From: Desulfuromusa sp.
GTDB lineage: Bacteria; Desulfobacterota; Desulfuromonadia; Desulfuromonadales; Geopsychrobacteraceae
DNA: 64,000 nt
Direction: 5' to 3'
Assembly (NCBI GenBank): GCA_021647765.1
Contig: JAKIUD010000004.1
Location: 1 to 64,000, forward strand
A program made the translations under genes and the position numbers. Below, in pieces: positions 51,052 through 60,696 of this stretch. The notes beneath the pieces were generated by a model. The model was not told the DNA's origin. It saw only the letters and a list, made by a program, of their open reading frames with translations, and ran no database searches. Position 1 is the stretch's first letter. Each line of letters starts with the position of its first letter.

Positions 51052-53760
51052 ATGAATCAGCCGGGGAGAAAAATATCAATCAAGGGGAGATTGAGGGAGA
51101 TGTCCCTGGTTGTTATTCTGCTTTTCCTTCTGGCTGTCACCATTCTCTACTTTGCTTCCAGAAGGGTAAGTTCAAGAGTTGATCGAATTGTTGAAGAGAG
51201 TCTCCAGACAACAGTTAAAAATTCGCAGAACAGTCGCGATTTTGGATTATTGCATGTGCGTTTAAGTGTTTTTACAAATACATTTTATATTGATGACAAA
51301 TGGTATGACACTGAAAGCAAAGGTCTGCGGGAAGAAATTCGGAATTTGCAGATGTCTTCTTCTGGTTCAGATTTTGAGGGTCTTCTAGTCCAATTGGAAG
51401 AACAGTTTTCAGTGTATCTAAAACGGCGTGAATGGGTCAATTATCTTCTTTTCTGGCGCTCTGAGCAGGACAAGGATATTGGGGAATTGTTCACCCTGCT
51501 GCAGGAAATAATTGCTGAAAAAATGATAGAAACAACCCTTGAGGGGGGTGAAACTGATTATCTGGAGCAGTTGGTTGTTCTGGTCTCCGGTTATCGGGAA
51601 AGCCTGTTCGAAATTATAAAGCTCAATGCCGAAGAGAATCCCGCACACTTGCTTTCTCTCCCTATTGATGCACCTATCCCATTAGAGACCGAATTGCAAA
51701 ATCTGATTATGCGGCTGGGTACTTTAACCGCCTCGGAACCACCTATTGATCGTTTAGGGCGGCATCTGGTTGACCGTTTTGCCCATTATCAATATCTGAT
51801 GCAACAGTATCAGGGGGGGATGGTTCGACTCGGAGAATTAACCCGGAACCTAGACCAGATAACTGTACAAATTTTATCGAGTATGGAGCAATTGGATCAG
51901 CAGACAGTTACGGCAATGGATGACGTCAGATTTGAAGTCAGAAATTCCGTTCTGACGACAGTGGTCTCGGTACAGGTTCTTTTGCTGCTGTTGGCTTTGT
52001 TATCATGGTTTTCCCTGAGAAATCTGTTCAAAAATCACATTCAGACACCCATGACCTTGATCAATAACCGACTGGAAAAATTCCAGCAAGGTGATCATTT
52101 CTCACCGATGCAATTGGGACGGCATGATGAATGGGGGGACATAGAGAAAGTTTTCAACAGAATGCTTCTTAATCTTCAGGAGAGTGTTTCTGCTCTACAG
52201 GAATCTGAAAAACGGTATCGGGGAATATTCACCAATGCAACAGAAGGTATTTTTCGCGCGACTGTTTCCGGGGAATTTTTAGAGTTGAATCCTGCGGCGG
52301 TTGTCATGCTTGGCTATGATTCGGCTGAAGAGGCTTTTGTTGGGTTTTCTGATCTTGGACGGCAACTGTACCAGGATCCGCGCGCTCGCAAGAAAATGCT
52401 TGCCAGATTGTATGAGCAGGACAGTCTCTTAAACTATGAAGTGCGGCTGCTGCGTAAAAATGGGGATACTTTCTGGGCGTCAATCAACAACTATCTGATT
52501 CGAAATGATGAGGGGGAAATTCTCTATATTGAAGGGACTATTCGGGACATCTCCACCCAGAAGTCTGCTCAGGAATCGATACGGCAATTGCAGCTTTATC
52601 TGCAGAATATTATTGATTCGATGCCCTCGGTGTTGATTGGTGTCGATATTAATATGCAGGTAACCCTTTGGAATAAGCGAGCTGAGCAGGAAAGTGTCTT
52701 TACGGCCGCTGAAGCCAAGGGACTTTCCATAGAGAATGTTTTCCAATTGTTCGACCCATCGGCATATATGCCAAAGCTGTTGGAGACAATACGAACCCGA
52801 AAGGCGACTCGGTTACTAAAAGTTGAGGGTATCAAAAAGCCCGAAGATGACTGTAGCCGTTTTTTTGATATTTTGATCTATCCGCTTTCCCTGACAGGTG
52901 CCAGCGGTGCGGTCATTCACATGGACGATGTTACGGAGCGGTTGCAGTTGGAAGATATGATGGTTCGTTCAGAAAAAATGCAATCCATTGGTGGGTTAGC
53001 TGCTGGATTAGCCCATGAGATCAACAATCCACTGGCAGTAATCTTGCAAAGTATACAGGTCTTGAGCCGACGCTTATCTCCTGATTTGAGTAAAAACCAG
53101 GAAACGGCACAAGAGCTGGGAACAACGATCGAAGCAATTGTCGAATATTCCCGGCTTCGTGGTTGTGAAAAGATGATCCACTCGATCTCTGATGCCGGGC
53201 AACGTGTGGCAAAAATTGTTGAAAATATACAGAGTTTCAGCCGTCGGGGAGCCTCCAGTTTTATCCCCTGTAGTATCTCTGATCTGCTGGAGAGAATGGT
53301 TGAACTTGCCGGAAGTGACCACGACATGCGGAACTATTTTGATTTTAAGAAAATTCGCATAGTCCGTGATTACCATTCAGTTCCAGATTTGTGTTGTGAA
53401 GCGGGTCAAATTCAACAGGTATTTCTCAGCTTGTTGAAAAATGCCGCCCAGGCACTGAGTCACAATACTGATGAGCCACAGATAACCCTGAGGATTTTGC
53501 CTTCCGGGAAAGACCATGTTCGGGTGCAAATTGAAGATAACGGGTCGGGGATGGAAAGGGAGGTTATCGCAAAAATATTCGACCCTTTCTACACGACTCG
53601 AGAGGTTGGTCTGGGTACTGGGCTAGGATTGTCAGTTGCCTATTTTATTGTGACTCAAAATCACAAGGGAAGCCTGAGTGTGGTTTCTGAGGTCGAAACG
53701 GGGAGCTGCTTTGATTTGGTTCTTCCGCTAAAGCATAACGAAGAGACCTTGGTCTTTTGA
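51052..53760 (+). CDS. Membrane PAS histidine kinase
   Basis: A 902-residue sensor kinase. Membrane segment 1 is at about 19-38, a large helical periplasmic domain at about 40-300, membrane segment 2 at about 303-325 and a HAMP-like linker at about 326-385. Then come PAS 1 (about 390-505, YRGIFTNATEGIFRATVSGE), PAS 2 (about 520-635), HisKA with the phosphorylated His655 in AAGLAHEINNPLAV, and a HATPase domain (N box LLKNAAQAL, G1 EDNGSGM, G2 GTGLGLSVAYFI). No receiver domain or response regulator gene adjoins it. It is preceded by the binding-protein gene and followed by a bacteriohemerythrin gene. Confidence 0.9.
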   Translation: MNQPGRKISIKGRLREMSLVVILLFLLAVTILYFASRRVSSRVDRIVEESLQTTVKNSQNSRDFGLLHVRLSVFTNTFYIDDKWYDTESKGLREEIRNLQMSSSGSDFEGLLVQLEEQFSVYLKRREWVNYLLFWRSEQDKDIGELFTLLQEIIAEKMIETTLEGGETDYLEQLVVLVSGYRESLFEIIKLNAEENPAHLLSLPIDAPIPLETELQNLIMRLGTLTASEPPIDRLGRHLVDRFAHYQYLMQQYQGGMVRLGELTRNLDQITVQILSSMEQLDQQTVTAMDDVRFEVRNSVLTTVVSVQVLLLLLALLSWFSLRNLFKNHIQTPMTLINNRLEKFQQGDHFSPMQLGRHDEWGDIEKVFNRMLLNLQESVSALQESEKRYRGIFTNATEGIFRATVSGEFLELNPAAVVMLGYDSAEEAFVGFSDLGRQLYQDPRARKKMLARLYEQDSLLNYEVRLLRKNGDTFWASINNYLIRNDEGEILYIEGTIRDISTQKSAQESIRQLQLYLQNIIDSMPSVLIGVDINMQVTLWNKRAEQESVFTAAEAKGLSIENVFQLFDPSAYMPKLLETIRTRKATRLLKVEGIKKPEDDCSRFFDILIYPLSLTGASGAVIHMDDVTERLQLEDMMVRSEKMQSIGGLAAGLAHEINNPLAVILQSIQVLSRRLSPDLSKNQETAQELGTTIEAIVEYSRLRGCEKMIHSISDAGQRVAKIVENIQSFSRRGASSFIPCSISDLLERMVELAGSDHDMRNYFDFKKIRIVRDYHSVPDLCCEAGQIQQVFLSLLKNAAQALSHNTDEPQITLRILPSGKDHVRVQIEDNGSGMEREVIAKIFDPFYTTREVGLGTGLGLSVAYFIVTQNHKGSLSVVSEVETGSCFDLVLPLKHNEETLVF

Positions 53761-53805
53761 TGGTGACGCCACCGTATCCTCTATCTAAACAGTCGGGAGG
53801 CTCAG

Positions 53806-54222
53806 ATGGCTGTTATTAGTTGGAAAGAAATTTATGCGACCGGTATTGTTGCCTTGGATGAGGAACATCGTGGTCTGATTCAGGAGATCAATCGCTTATA
53901 CGAAGCGGTTCGGGACAAGCGTGGCGAGGACGTTACGGAGGGAATACTGACCGCATTGGTGGCCTATACTGTTGATCATTTTCAGCATGAGGAAAAATTG
54001 ATGGCGGAGTATCATTTTCCCGGACTTGAGGAACATCAGAAAATTCATCAGGAACTGATTGCGACTGTTGAGGAACTAAAAGAGCGGGCAACCTCTGGCA
54101 CGGAAGATTTAGCCAGGGAATTATTAATATTTTTACGGACGTGGTTGTTGGAGCATATCCTGAAAGTAGATAAAGAGTATGGAGCTTTTCTGGAGTCTCG
54201 TGGCGGGCGTTTCATCGAGTAG
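53806..54222 (+). CDS. Bacteriohemerythrin
   Basis: A 138-residue all-helical diiron O2-binding protein. The iron ligands are in place: His in DEEHRGL, HFQHEEKLM, EEHQKIHQEL and LLEHILKVDKEY. GGGAGG precedes the ATG. Such proteins carry or sense oxygen (or other small diatomic ligands) in anaerobes. Its position 45 bp after a PAS histidine kinase hints that it works in an oxygen response with it. Confidence 0.92.
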   Translation: MAVISWKEIYATGIVALDEEHRGLIQEINRLYEAVRDKRGEDVTEGILTALVAYTVDHFQHEEKLMAEYHFPGLEEHQKIHQELIATVEELKERATSGTEDLARELLIFLRTWLLEHILKVDKEYGAFLESRGGRFIE

Positions 54223-54259
54223 TAACTATCTGCTAGGCTATAATTTTTTTGAATCTGTG

Positions 54260-54286
54260 GACTGTTCGGTATCGGACAGTCTTTTT
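54260..54286 (+). terminator. Terminator after the bacteriohemerythrin gene
   Basis: GACTGTTCG and CGGACAGTC form a 9-bp stem (one G-T pair) with a GTAT loop, followed by five T. Confidence 0.85.
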
Positions 54287-54335
54287 GTTTGATATCCCTT
54301 GCAGATCATGACTTAATCTGGTGATAATAAAACAA

Positions 54336-54477
54336 CCTGGTTATGCATTATATTCCAGTAAATTATAAATAACCTCCTTCTCCCTAGATGGGAGAGGTCT
54401 GGATTGAAGGTGGGTCACCATGAATGTCCCCCCTCCCACAAGGTGGAGGAGGAATGCTCAACGTTGTGCATAGCCGG
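54336..54477. repeat. Family F repeat, copy 2
   Basis: 142 bp with imperfect inverted ends, CCTGGTTATGC and GCATAGCCGG. It shares with copy 1 (23910-24095), in order: TTATGC, CCAGTAA, TCTCCCT-GATGGGAGA, GGTGGGT, CCCACAAGG and GTTGTGCATA. It ends 40 bp before the asnS start, so it makes up the asnS leader or promoter region. Confidence 0.75.
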
Positions 54478-54517
54478 ATAAAAAAATTCTGTTTTGGGTC
54501 TGAAAGGACAAGTGAAG

Positions 54518-55909
54518 ATGAATGGATTGTCAAAAATATCGATCAAACAACTATTGCAGTCACAACAGCCGGAAGAAACTGTTTGTATCAAGGGCTGGGT
54601 GCGTTCTCTCCGACGTGGCAAGGGGGTCGCTTTTATAACCTTGAATGATGGGAGCTGCTTTGCTTCTCTGCAGGTTGTTTTAACCCCGGAACTAGATAAT
54701 TATGAAGCTGTGGCAAAAGTTGGTACCGGTGCCAGCCTGGCAGTTATCGGGCAATTGGTTGAATCACCGGCGGCGGGGCAGGTTTGGGAAGTACAGGCAC
54801 AGGCGATTGACATTATCGGTACTGTCGATGAAAATTATCCGCTGCAGAAAAAACGCCATAGCTTCGAATATTTGCGTTCAATCGCCCATTTGCGACCACG
54901 TTCCAACACTTTTGGTGCGGTGTTCCGGATGCGCAGTGCTCTTGCTTTTGCGACCCATCAATTTTTCCAGCAGCGCGGTTTCCTCTACGTACAGACACCA
55001 ATTATCACTGCCAACGATTGCGAAGGGGCGGGGGAAATGTTTCGGGTCAGTACCCTGGATCCGAAAAATCCTCCCCAACAGGGTGGCAATGTCGACTGGA
55101 CGCAAGATTTTTTTGGTGAGCGCACCGGTCTCACCGTGAGTGGACAATTGCAGGGGGAACTCTTTGCCACGGCTTTCTCCGATATTTATACTTTTGGACC
55201 GACCTTCCGGGCAGAAAATTCCAATACCAGTCGCCATGCTGCCGAATTCTGGATGATTGAACCGGAAATCGCTTTTGCCGACCTGCGCGATAACTGTCAA
55301 CTGGGTGAGGATTTTCTCCGTTACATGGTTGTCTATGCCTTGGAAAATTGTCAGGAAGACCTTGCTTTTTTCAACCAGCGGATCGAAAAAGGTTTGCTCG
55401 ATAAATTGGAAGCGCTAGCTAAAGCGGAGTTCCAGACTATCAGCTATACCGAAGCGGTCGAACAACTACAAAAATCGGGGCAGTCATTTGAGTTTCGAGT
55501 AGAATGGGGAGAAGATCTGCAATCGGAGCATGAACGTTATTTGACCGAAAAAATCTTTAATGGCCCAGTTTTTGTGGTCGACTATCCCAAACAGATCAAA
55601 GCCTTTTATATGCGGCTGAATGAGGATGAAAAGACCGTCGCTGCAATGGATCTTCTGGTTCCTCGGGTTGGGGAAATTATCGGCGGAAGCCAGCGTGAAG
55701 AGCGTTTTGAAGTGCTGAAATCACGGATGGAACTGCAGGGGATTGCTGCTGCTGATATGGACTGGTATCTCGATATCAGACGTTGGGGGAGCTGCCCCCA
55801 TGCGGGCTTTGGCTTGGGTTTTGAACGTTTATTGATGTACTTGACCGGGATGGAAAATATCCGCGATGTTATCCCTTTCCCACGGACTCCGGGACATGCA
55901 CAATTTTGA
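54518..55909 (+). CDS. asnS: Asparaginyl-tRNA synthetase
   Basis: A 463-residue class IIb aminoacyl-tRNA synthetase: N-terminal anticodon-binding OB fold (KGWVRSLRRGKGVAFITLND), motif 1 region ALAFATHQFFQQRGFLYVQTP, motif 2 FGPTFRAENSNTSRHAAEFW and motif 3 AGFGLGFERLLMYLTGMENI. The NTSRHAAEFW wording and PKQIKAFYMR are AsnRS rather than AspRS features. I start at 54518 after AAAGGAC. The gene's 3' end overlaps the next kinase gene by 14 bp. Confidence 0.95.
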   Translation: MNGLSKISIKQLLQSQQPEETVCIKGWVRSLRRGKGVAFITLNDGSCFASLQVVLTPELDNYEAVAKVGTGASLAVIGQLVESPAAGQVWEVQAQAIDIIGTVDENYPLQKKRHSFEYLRSIAHLRPRSNTFGAVFRMRSALAFATHQFFQQRGFLYVQTPIITANDCEGAGEMFRVSTLDPKNPPQQGGNVDWTQDFFGERTGLTVSGQLQGELFATAFSDIYTFGPTFRAENSNTSRHAAEFWMIEPEIAFADLRDNCQLGEDFLRYMVVYALENCQEDLAFFNQRIEKGLLDKLEALAKAEFQTISYTEAVEQLQKSGQSFEFRVEWGEDLQSEHERYLTEKIFNGPVFVVDYPKQIKAFYMRLNEDEKTVAAMDLLVPRVGEIIGGSQREERFEVLKSRMELQGIAAADMDWYLDIRRWGSCPHAGFGLGFERLLMYLTGMENIRDVIPFPRTPGHAQF

Positions 55910-57647
55910 TTTGAAAAAATTATTTCACTCTCTTCTGGTCGTGCTTTTTATTATTTTCTTCAGTAACAGTGTTGCTGTCGCTGAAGAACCGGTGCGTCAA
56001 GATCTGCCAGTACGGATTGGCGGAGATTACAACTATCCTCCCTATGAATATCTGGATCACGATGGTTTGCCAACTGGTTATAATATTGAACTGAGCCAGG
56101 CAATTGCCCGGGTGATGGGGATGGAAATCAATATTCAACTCGGTTCCTGGGGAGAAATGCGTCAGGCACTGGAGAACGGTGATGTCGATATTCTGATGGG
56201 AATGGCGCATACCAAAGAGCGTCTGGGAGAAGTTGACTTTTCTATTCCCCATGCAAAAGTGCATCAATCTATCTGGATTCGTGACGATAACGAAACCATC
56301 CGCAAGGTCAAAGATCTGGTTGGCAAAGAGGTTATTGTGATGAAGGGGAGTGTGATGCACGATTTCATGCTCGAAAACGAGATTTCCGCTGATCTTTTTA
56401 TGGTACAAACCCTGGCAGATGCTCTAAATCTGTTGGCTTCGGGTCATCATGATTGTGCCTTGGTGGCGAAACTTCCCGGTGAATACCTACTGAGTGACCC
56501 GAAACTGGACAATATCCATCCCATTGCTCGCCCATTGATTGCGCAGGATTACGGATTCGCAGTCAAAAAGGGAAATCTGGAGCTGCTGGCGCAGTTCAAT
56601 GAGGGTCTGTCTCTATTGAAAAAATCTGGTGAATACCGCCAGATCAAGGAGAGATGGCTTGGGGTTCTCCAACCTGAACCAATATCCTGGACCGATTTCG
56701 TTCGTTATGGTGCGCTGGTTGTCGGACCTTTATTGCTGGTATTGATTGCCTTTGCCCTATGGTCGAGGACTTTGCGCCGACAGGTTGCTTTAAGGACAGA
56801 AGAATTAGAGCGTGAAATTGCGGAACGGATGCGCTCTGCGGAAGAATTACAGCTCCGCCAGAAACAATTGTTGCATGCCGATAAAATGACCTCTTTGGGG
56901 GTTCTTGTGGCGGGGGTAGCTCACGAAATCAATAATCCCAATGGTTTGATTCAGCTCAGTCTGCCGCAGCTAAGCAAGTCTTATCAGAGTATTGAGCCGA
57001 TTCTTGATGACCATTATCAAAGACAAGGTGATTTTAAACTCGGTTGGTTTGGCTATTCGCGGATGCGCCAGGAAATCCCCAAAATGCTGCAAGAGATGAT
57101 GGAAAGTTCCAATCGAATCAAGCGGATTGTTGAGGATCTAAAAGATTTTGCTCGGCGTAATGATTCCGGTTTGGATGATATGGTTGATTTGAATGAAGTC
57201 ATCCGTTCGGCGCTGCGGCTGGTTGATAATACTCTGCGAAAGTCAACTCGTCACTTTCGGGTTGATTATTGTCCTGAATTATCCGGTTTTCGTGGCAATG
57301 GTCATCGGATCGAACAGGTTGTTGTTAACCTGATTTTGAATGCTTGTCAGGCTTTAACGTCTATGGATCAGGCAATTGAATTGCGTACTTATCAGCTAAA
57401 AGATGAAGAGATGGTGGTTTTGGAAGTCCATGATGAAGGACGTGGTTTGAACGAAGAAACTTTGCAACGAATTACAGACCCATTTTTTACGACCAAACGA
57501 GAAACTGGTGGAACGGGTCTTGGCCTTTCGGTTTCTGACGGTATTGTTAAGGATCATCACGGTCGGTTGGAGTTTTCAGGACAGACTGGCAAGGGGATGA
57601 TGGTGCGCTTGCTGTTGCCAATCTATGTGGACAAGGAACAGGAATAA
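55896..57647 (+). CDS. Histidine kinase with periplasmic solute-binding (SBP_bac_3) domain
   Basis: A 583-residue sensor kinase. A signal/membrane segment (about 7-28) is followed by a family 3 solute-binding domain (about 35-260: YNYPPYEYLDHDGLPTGYNI, ALENGDVDILMGMAHTKERL). Then come a membrane helix (about 268-290), a short coiled coil, HisKA with His343 in VAGVAHEINNPNGLIQL, and a HATPase domain (NLILNACQAL, VHDEGRGL, GGTGLGLSVSDGIV). The EINNPN form of the H box is shared with many Desulfuromonadales kinases. The start at 55896 overlaps asnS; the stop overlaps the response regulator start (TAATG), so they form one signalling pair. Confidence 0.9.
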   Translation: MHNFDLKKLFHSLLVVLFIIFFSNSVAVAEEPVRQDLPVRIGGDYNYPPYEYLDHDGLPTGYNIELSQAIARVMGMEINIQLGSWGEMRQALENGDVDILMGMAHTKERLGEVDFSIPHAKVHQSIWIRDDNETIRKVKDLVGKEVIVMKGSVMHDFMLENEISADLFMVQTLADALNLLASGHHDCALVAKLPGEYLLSDPKLDNIHPIARPLIAQDYGFAVKKGNLELLAQFNEGLSLLKKSGEYRQIKERWLGVLQPEPISWTDFVRYGALVVGPLLLVLIAFALWSRTLRRQVALRTEELEREIAERMRSAEELQLRQKQLLHADKMTSLGVLVAGVAHEINNPNGLIQLSLPQLSKSYQSIEPILDDHYQRQGDFKLGWFGYSRMRQEIPKMLQEMMESSNRIKRIVEDLKDFARRNDSGLDDMVDLNEVIRSALRLVDNTLRKSTRHFRVDYCPELSGFRGNGHRIEQVVVNLILNACQALTSMDQAIELRTYQLKDEEMVVLEVHDEGRGLNEETLQRITDPFFTTKRETGGTGLGLSVSDGIVKDHHGRLEFSGQTGKGMMVRLLLPIYVDKEQE

Positions 57648-59047
57648 TGGAAAAAAAACTATATCCTTCTTTTGGGGTGTTGCTCGTGGATGATGAGATC
57701 CCCTGGCTGCGGAGTTTGAGCCTAACTTTAGAAGGGCCGGGGGGGGTTACTAATTTGCATCAGTGTCAGGATAGCCGTGAGGTGATGTCGGTATTGGAGC
57801 GGAACGATATTGGTCTGGTGTTGTTGGATTTGACTATGCCGCACATCTCTGGAGAACAGTTGCTGGAGCAGATTGTCACTGAATATCCGCAGATCCGGGT
57901 CATTATCCTCAGTGGAATGAATCAACTGGAAACGGCGGTTAATTGTATGCGTTCGGGGGCTTTTGATTATTTTGTCAAGACCGTTGATGAAGAGCGTCTG
58001 GTTGATGGGGTGCGGCGCGCCATTCGAATGGTTGAATTGGAATCTGAAAATCACGCTATTCGCACCCGTTTTTTTCATGATCAGATTGATGCCCCCGAGG
58101 TGTTTGCTCCTATTGTTACTAATAATCCAGCTATGCGAGCCAGGTTTCAATATTTGGAAGCTGTCGCTCCCAGCAGCCAGCCCATCCTGATTACTGGCGA
58201 AAGTGGAGTTGGCAAAGAACTGGTTGCCCAGGCGATCCATACTCTAAGTTGCAATAGTGGGTTGCTGGTTTCGGTCAATGTTGCCGGGCTGGATGATAAT
58301 ATGTTTGCCGATACTTTATTTGGGCATGTGCGTGGGGCTTTTACTGGAGCGGAAAGTGTTCGCAAAGGGATGATTGAAAAAGCTGCCGAAGGAACCCTGT
58401 TTCTTGATGAAATTGGAGATCTAAGTGGAGCCTCTCAGGTTAAATTGTTGAGATTATTGCAAAATGGGGAATATTATCCGTTAGGTAGCGATCAACCAAA
58501 GTTGATGAGTGCCCGGGTGGTTGTTGCAACTCATGCTGATCTGGACGCAATGATGGCGGCGGGGAAGTTCCGCCGTGATCTCTATTATCGGCTCTATTCA
58601 CATCATGTCAATCTTCCCCCTTTGCGTGAGCGTAAGGATGATTTGCCCTTATTGCTGGAACATTTTCTCACTGAAGCGGCACTCAAATTGGGAAAGAAGA
58701 AGCCAACTCCACCTAAAGAATTGGCAGTTCTATTGTCGACCTATAGTTTTCCCGGCAATGTTCGTGAACTTGAAGCGATGATCTACGATGCCGTGAGTCA
58801 GCATAATGGAAAAACTCTGTCGATGAAAAGTTTTCTTCAACGGATTGACAGTCAAAATGATCATCTCCACATCGAGCAGCCACTGAGTACAGAAAACCCC
58901 TTTGTTCGTATGGATAAATTACCAACTTTGCAGCAGGTGGGAAAATTACTGGTTGATGAAGCAATGCAGCGTTCTACCGGAAACCAAAGTATTGCAGCAC
59001 GACTTCTGGGTATTTCTCAACCTGCACTGAGTAAGCGGTTGAAATAG
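57647..59047 (+). CDS. Sigma-54-dependent response regulator (NtrC type)
   Basis: A 466-residue activator: receiver domain (about 10-125) with phosphorylated Asp61 in VLLDLTMP, AAA+ domain (about 145-375) with Walker A GESGVGKE, the sigma-54 contact loop GAFTGA (230-235) and Walker B TLFLDEIGDL, and a Fis-type helix-turn-helix at the end (NQSIAARLLGISQPALSKRL). Coupled to the upstream kinase. A near-consensus -24/-12 promoter lies 550 bp downstream, before the TAXI-TRAP genes, and is its most obvious local target. Confidence 0.92.
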   Translation: MEKKLYPSFGVLLVDDEIPWLRSLSLTLEGPGGVTNLHQCQDSREVMSVLERNDIGLVLLDLTMPHISGEQLLEQIVTEYPQIRVIILSGMNQLETAVNCMRSGAFDYFVKTVDEERLVDGVRRAIRMVELESENHAIRTRFFHDQIDAPEVFAPIVTNNPAMRARFQYLEAVAPSSQPILITGESGVGKELVAQAIHTLSCNSGLLVSVNVAGLDDNMFADTLFGHVRGAFTGAESVRKGMIEKAAEGTLFLDEIGDLSGASQVKLLRLLQNGEYYPLGSDQPKLMSARVVVATHADLDAMMAAGKFRRDLYYRLYSHHVNLPPLRERKDDLPLLLEHFLTEAALKLGKKKPTPPKELAVLLSTYSFPGNVRELEAMIYDAVSQHNGKTLSMKSFLQRIDSQNDHLHIEQPLSTENPFVRMDKLPTLQQVGKLLVDEAMQRSTGNQSIAARLLGISQPALSKRLK

Positions 59048-59139
59048 AAAAACAGTCAAAACCTACCTGATTAGCACCAATTTTCCTTCTATGTATGTAA
59101 TTCCCTCACTCCGGCGTGGGAGAGGGTTAGGGAGAGGGG

Positions 59140-59320
59140 CGAATGGCGGTAGTTTAAGGAAGTTTTCAGCAAAAGCGGGACTGTCCCCGCATGGGGGCTG
59201 TCCCAGGCTTTTGCGGTGCGAACCACCGTGGTTTCATGGCTCGTAAACTTTCGGGATAGCCCCCGATGAAGCTGGGGACAGTCCCAAGTTTACTGCAATA
59301 CTGCTTAAACTAGCGCCCTT
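59140..59320 (+). repeat. Family P repeat, copy E (complete, nested)
   Basis: 181 bp from CGAATGGCGGTAGTTTAAGG to TTAAACTAGCGCCCTT with the usual GGGACTGTCCCCGCATGGGG and GGGGACAGTCCC arms. It is flanked on the left by CGTGGGAGAGGGTTAGGGAG and on the right by CCCCCCCATCAAGGAGAAAG, which resemble two halves of a GA/CT-rich repeat like family F, so it appears inserted in an older repeat. It lies in the non-coding stretch 59048-59593. Confidence 0.85.
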
Positions 59321-59593
59321 CCCCCCCATCAAGGAGAAAGGGGTAACATTCCAAAATTTCGCTTCTAAGTGGAAGATCAGTGCTAACAGGAGCAGGAACC
59401 CTTATAACTTTTATTATGCAACAGTCTTTTGGTTATGTTTTCTAACCCATTGAGATATCGGGGTATATTGTCATTTTTTAGGTTGCTGTCTGTTATCAGG
59501 TTATAGTGGTTTCTTCTCAATCGTACTTTCCTCAACCATAAAACAGTATTATAAATTAAAGACTTGAAGCTATTTTAGAAATATCCGTGGTAG

Positions 59594-59609
59594 TGGTACC
59601 TTCCTTGCT
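59594..59609 (+). promoter_or_regulatory. Sigma-54 (-24/-12) promoter of the TAXI-TRAP operon
   Basis: TGGTACCTTCCTTGCT has the invariant GG (59595-59596), exactly 10 bp, then GC (59607-59608). It differs from the consensus TGGCACG-N4-TTGCT at two positions only. The transcript would start near 59620, about 80 bp before the TAXI gene. About 150 bp upstream, GGTTA-N7-TAACC (59431-59447) is a possible activator site. Confidence 0.75.
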
Positions 59610-59699
59610 ATAAACCCTTCCAGTAAAGCTTTAATGAGCTTAAAAAGTTGTCCACATCGGGTGGGCAGAATAATTATTCTTTCTTGAGGAGGAGTACCA

Positions 59700-60674
59700 A
59701 TGAAAAAAATGTTTATGTTCCTGTTGGCTTTTGCTGTTGCAGCCAGTTTTGTTCCAGTCAGTCAAGCTGAAGCAGTTGAAAAGCAGTTTGTCACTATCGG
59801 TACTGGTGGCGTTACCGGTGTTTACTATCCTACCGGTGGTGCAATTTGCCGTTTGGTCAACAAAACCAGAAAAACCCATGGAATCCGCTGTTCAGTTGAA
59901 AGTACCGGTGGTTCTGTTTACAATCTGAATATGATCAGAGCTGGTGAGTTGGACATGGGGGTTGCCCAGTCTGATTGGCAGTACCATGCCTATCATGGCA
60001 CCAGTAAATTCAAGAATCAGGGTCCTAACAAGAAGCTGCGTGCCGTATTTTCAGTTCATCCTGAACCCTTCACCGTTGTTGCGCGTAAAGATTCCAATAT
60101 CAAAAACTTTGATGATCTCAAAGGCAAGCGAGTCAACATTGGTAATCCCGGTTCCGGTCAGCGTGGCACCATGGAAGTTGTTATGGCTGCAAAAGGCTGG
60201 ACCAATAAAGATTTCAAACTTGCTTCCGAGTTGAAATCTTCTGAGCAATCCAAAGCACTCTGTGATAACAAAATTGATGCGATCGTTTTCACTGTCGGTC
60301 ATCCCAGTGGTTCGATCAAAGAGGCTTCAACTTCCTGCGATACAATTCTGGTTAATGTGACCGGTCCTGCTATCGACAAACTGGTCAAGGATAATGACTA
60401 CTATCGCTATGCAACCATCCCTGGCGGTATGTATCGTGGTACCCCTACAGATACCAAGACCTTTGGTGTTGGCGCAACTTTTGTAACGTCTTCTGACGTT
60501 CCTGAAGATGTTATCTACAATGTCGTTAAAGCAGTTTTTGAAAACTTTGACGATTTCAAAAAGCTCCATCCGGCATTTTCGGTTCTAAAAAAAGAAGAGA
60601 TGATTAAAGATGGTCTTTCTGCTCCTCTGCACAGAGGTGCTATCAAGTACTATAAAGAAGCAGGCTTAATGTAG
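59700..60674 (+). CDS. TAXI-type TRAP transporter solute-binding protein
   Basis: A 324-residue periplasmic protein with a signal peptide (about 1-23, ending SQAEA) and GAGGAGGAG before the ATG. TAXI domain marks are VTIGTGGVTGVYYPTGGAIC, STGGSVYNLNMIRAGELDMG, FDDLKGKRVNIGNPGSGQRG and the SEQSKALCDNKIDAIVFTVG segment. It captures a carboxylate-type substrate (glutamate, or a C4 or 2-oxo acid in characterised relatives) for the permease encoded next. Confidence 0.92.
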   Translation: MKKMFMFLLAFAVAASFVPVSQAEAVEKQFVTIGTGGVTGVYYPTGGAICRLVNKTRKTHGIRCSVESTGGSVYNLNMIRAGELDMGVAQSDWQYHAYHGTSKFKNQGPNKKLRAVFSVHPEPFTVVARKDSNIKNFDDLKGKRVNIGNPGSGQRGTMEVVMAAKGWTNKDFKLASELKSSEQSKALCDNKIDAIVFTVGHPSGSIKEASTSCDTILVNVTGPAIDKLVKDNDYYRYATIPGGMYRGTPTDTKTFGVGATFVTSSDVPEDVIYNVVKAVFENFDDFKKLHPAFSVLKKEEMIKDGLSAPLHRGAIKYYKEAGLM

Positions 60675-60696
60675 TTGCTATAATTGTAATATTTAA

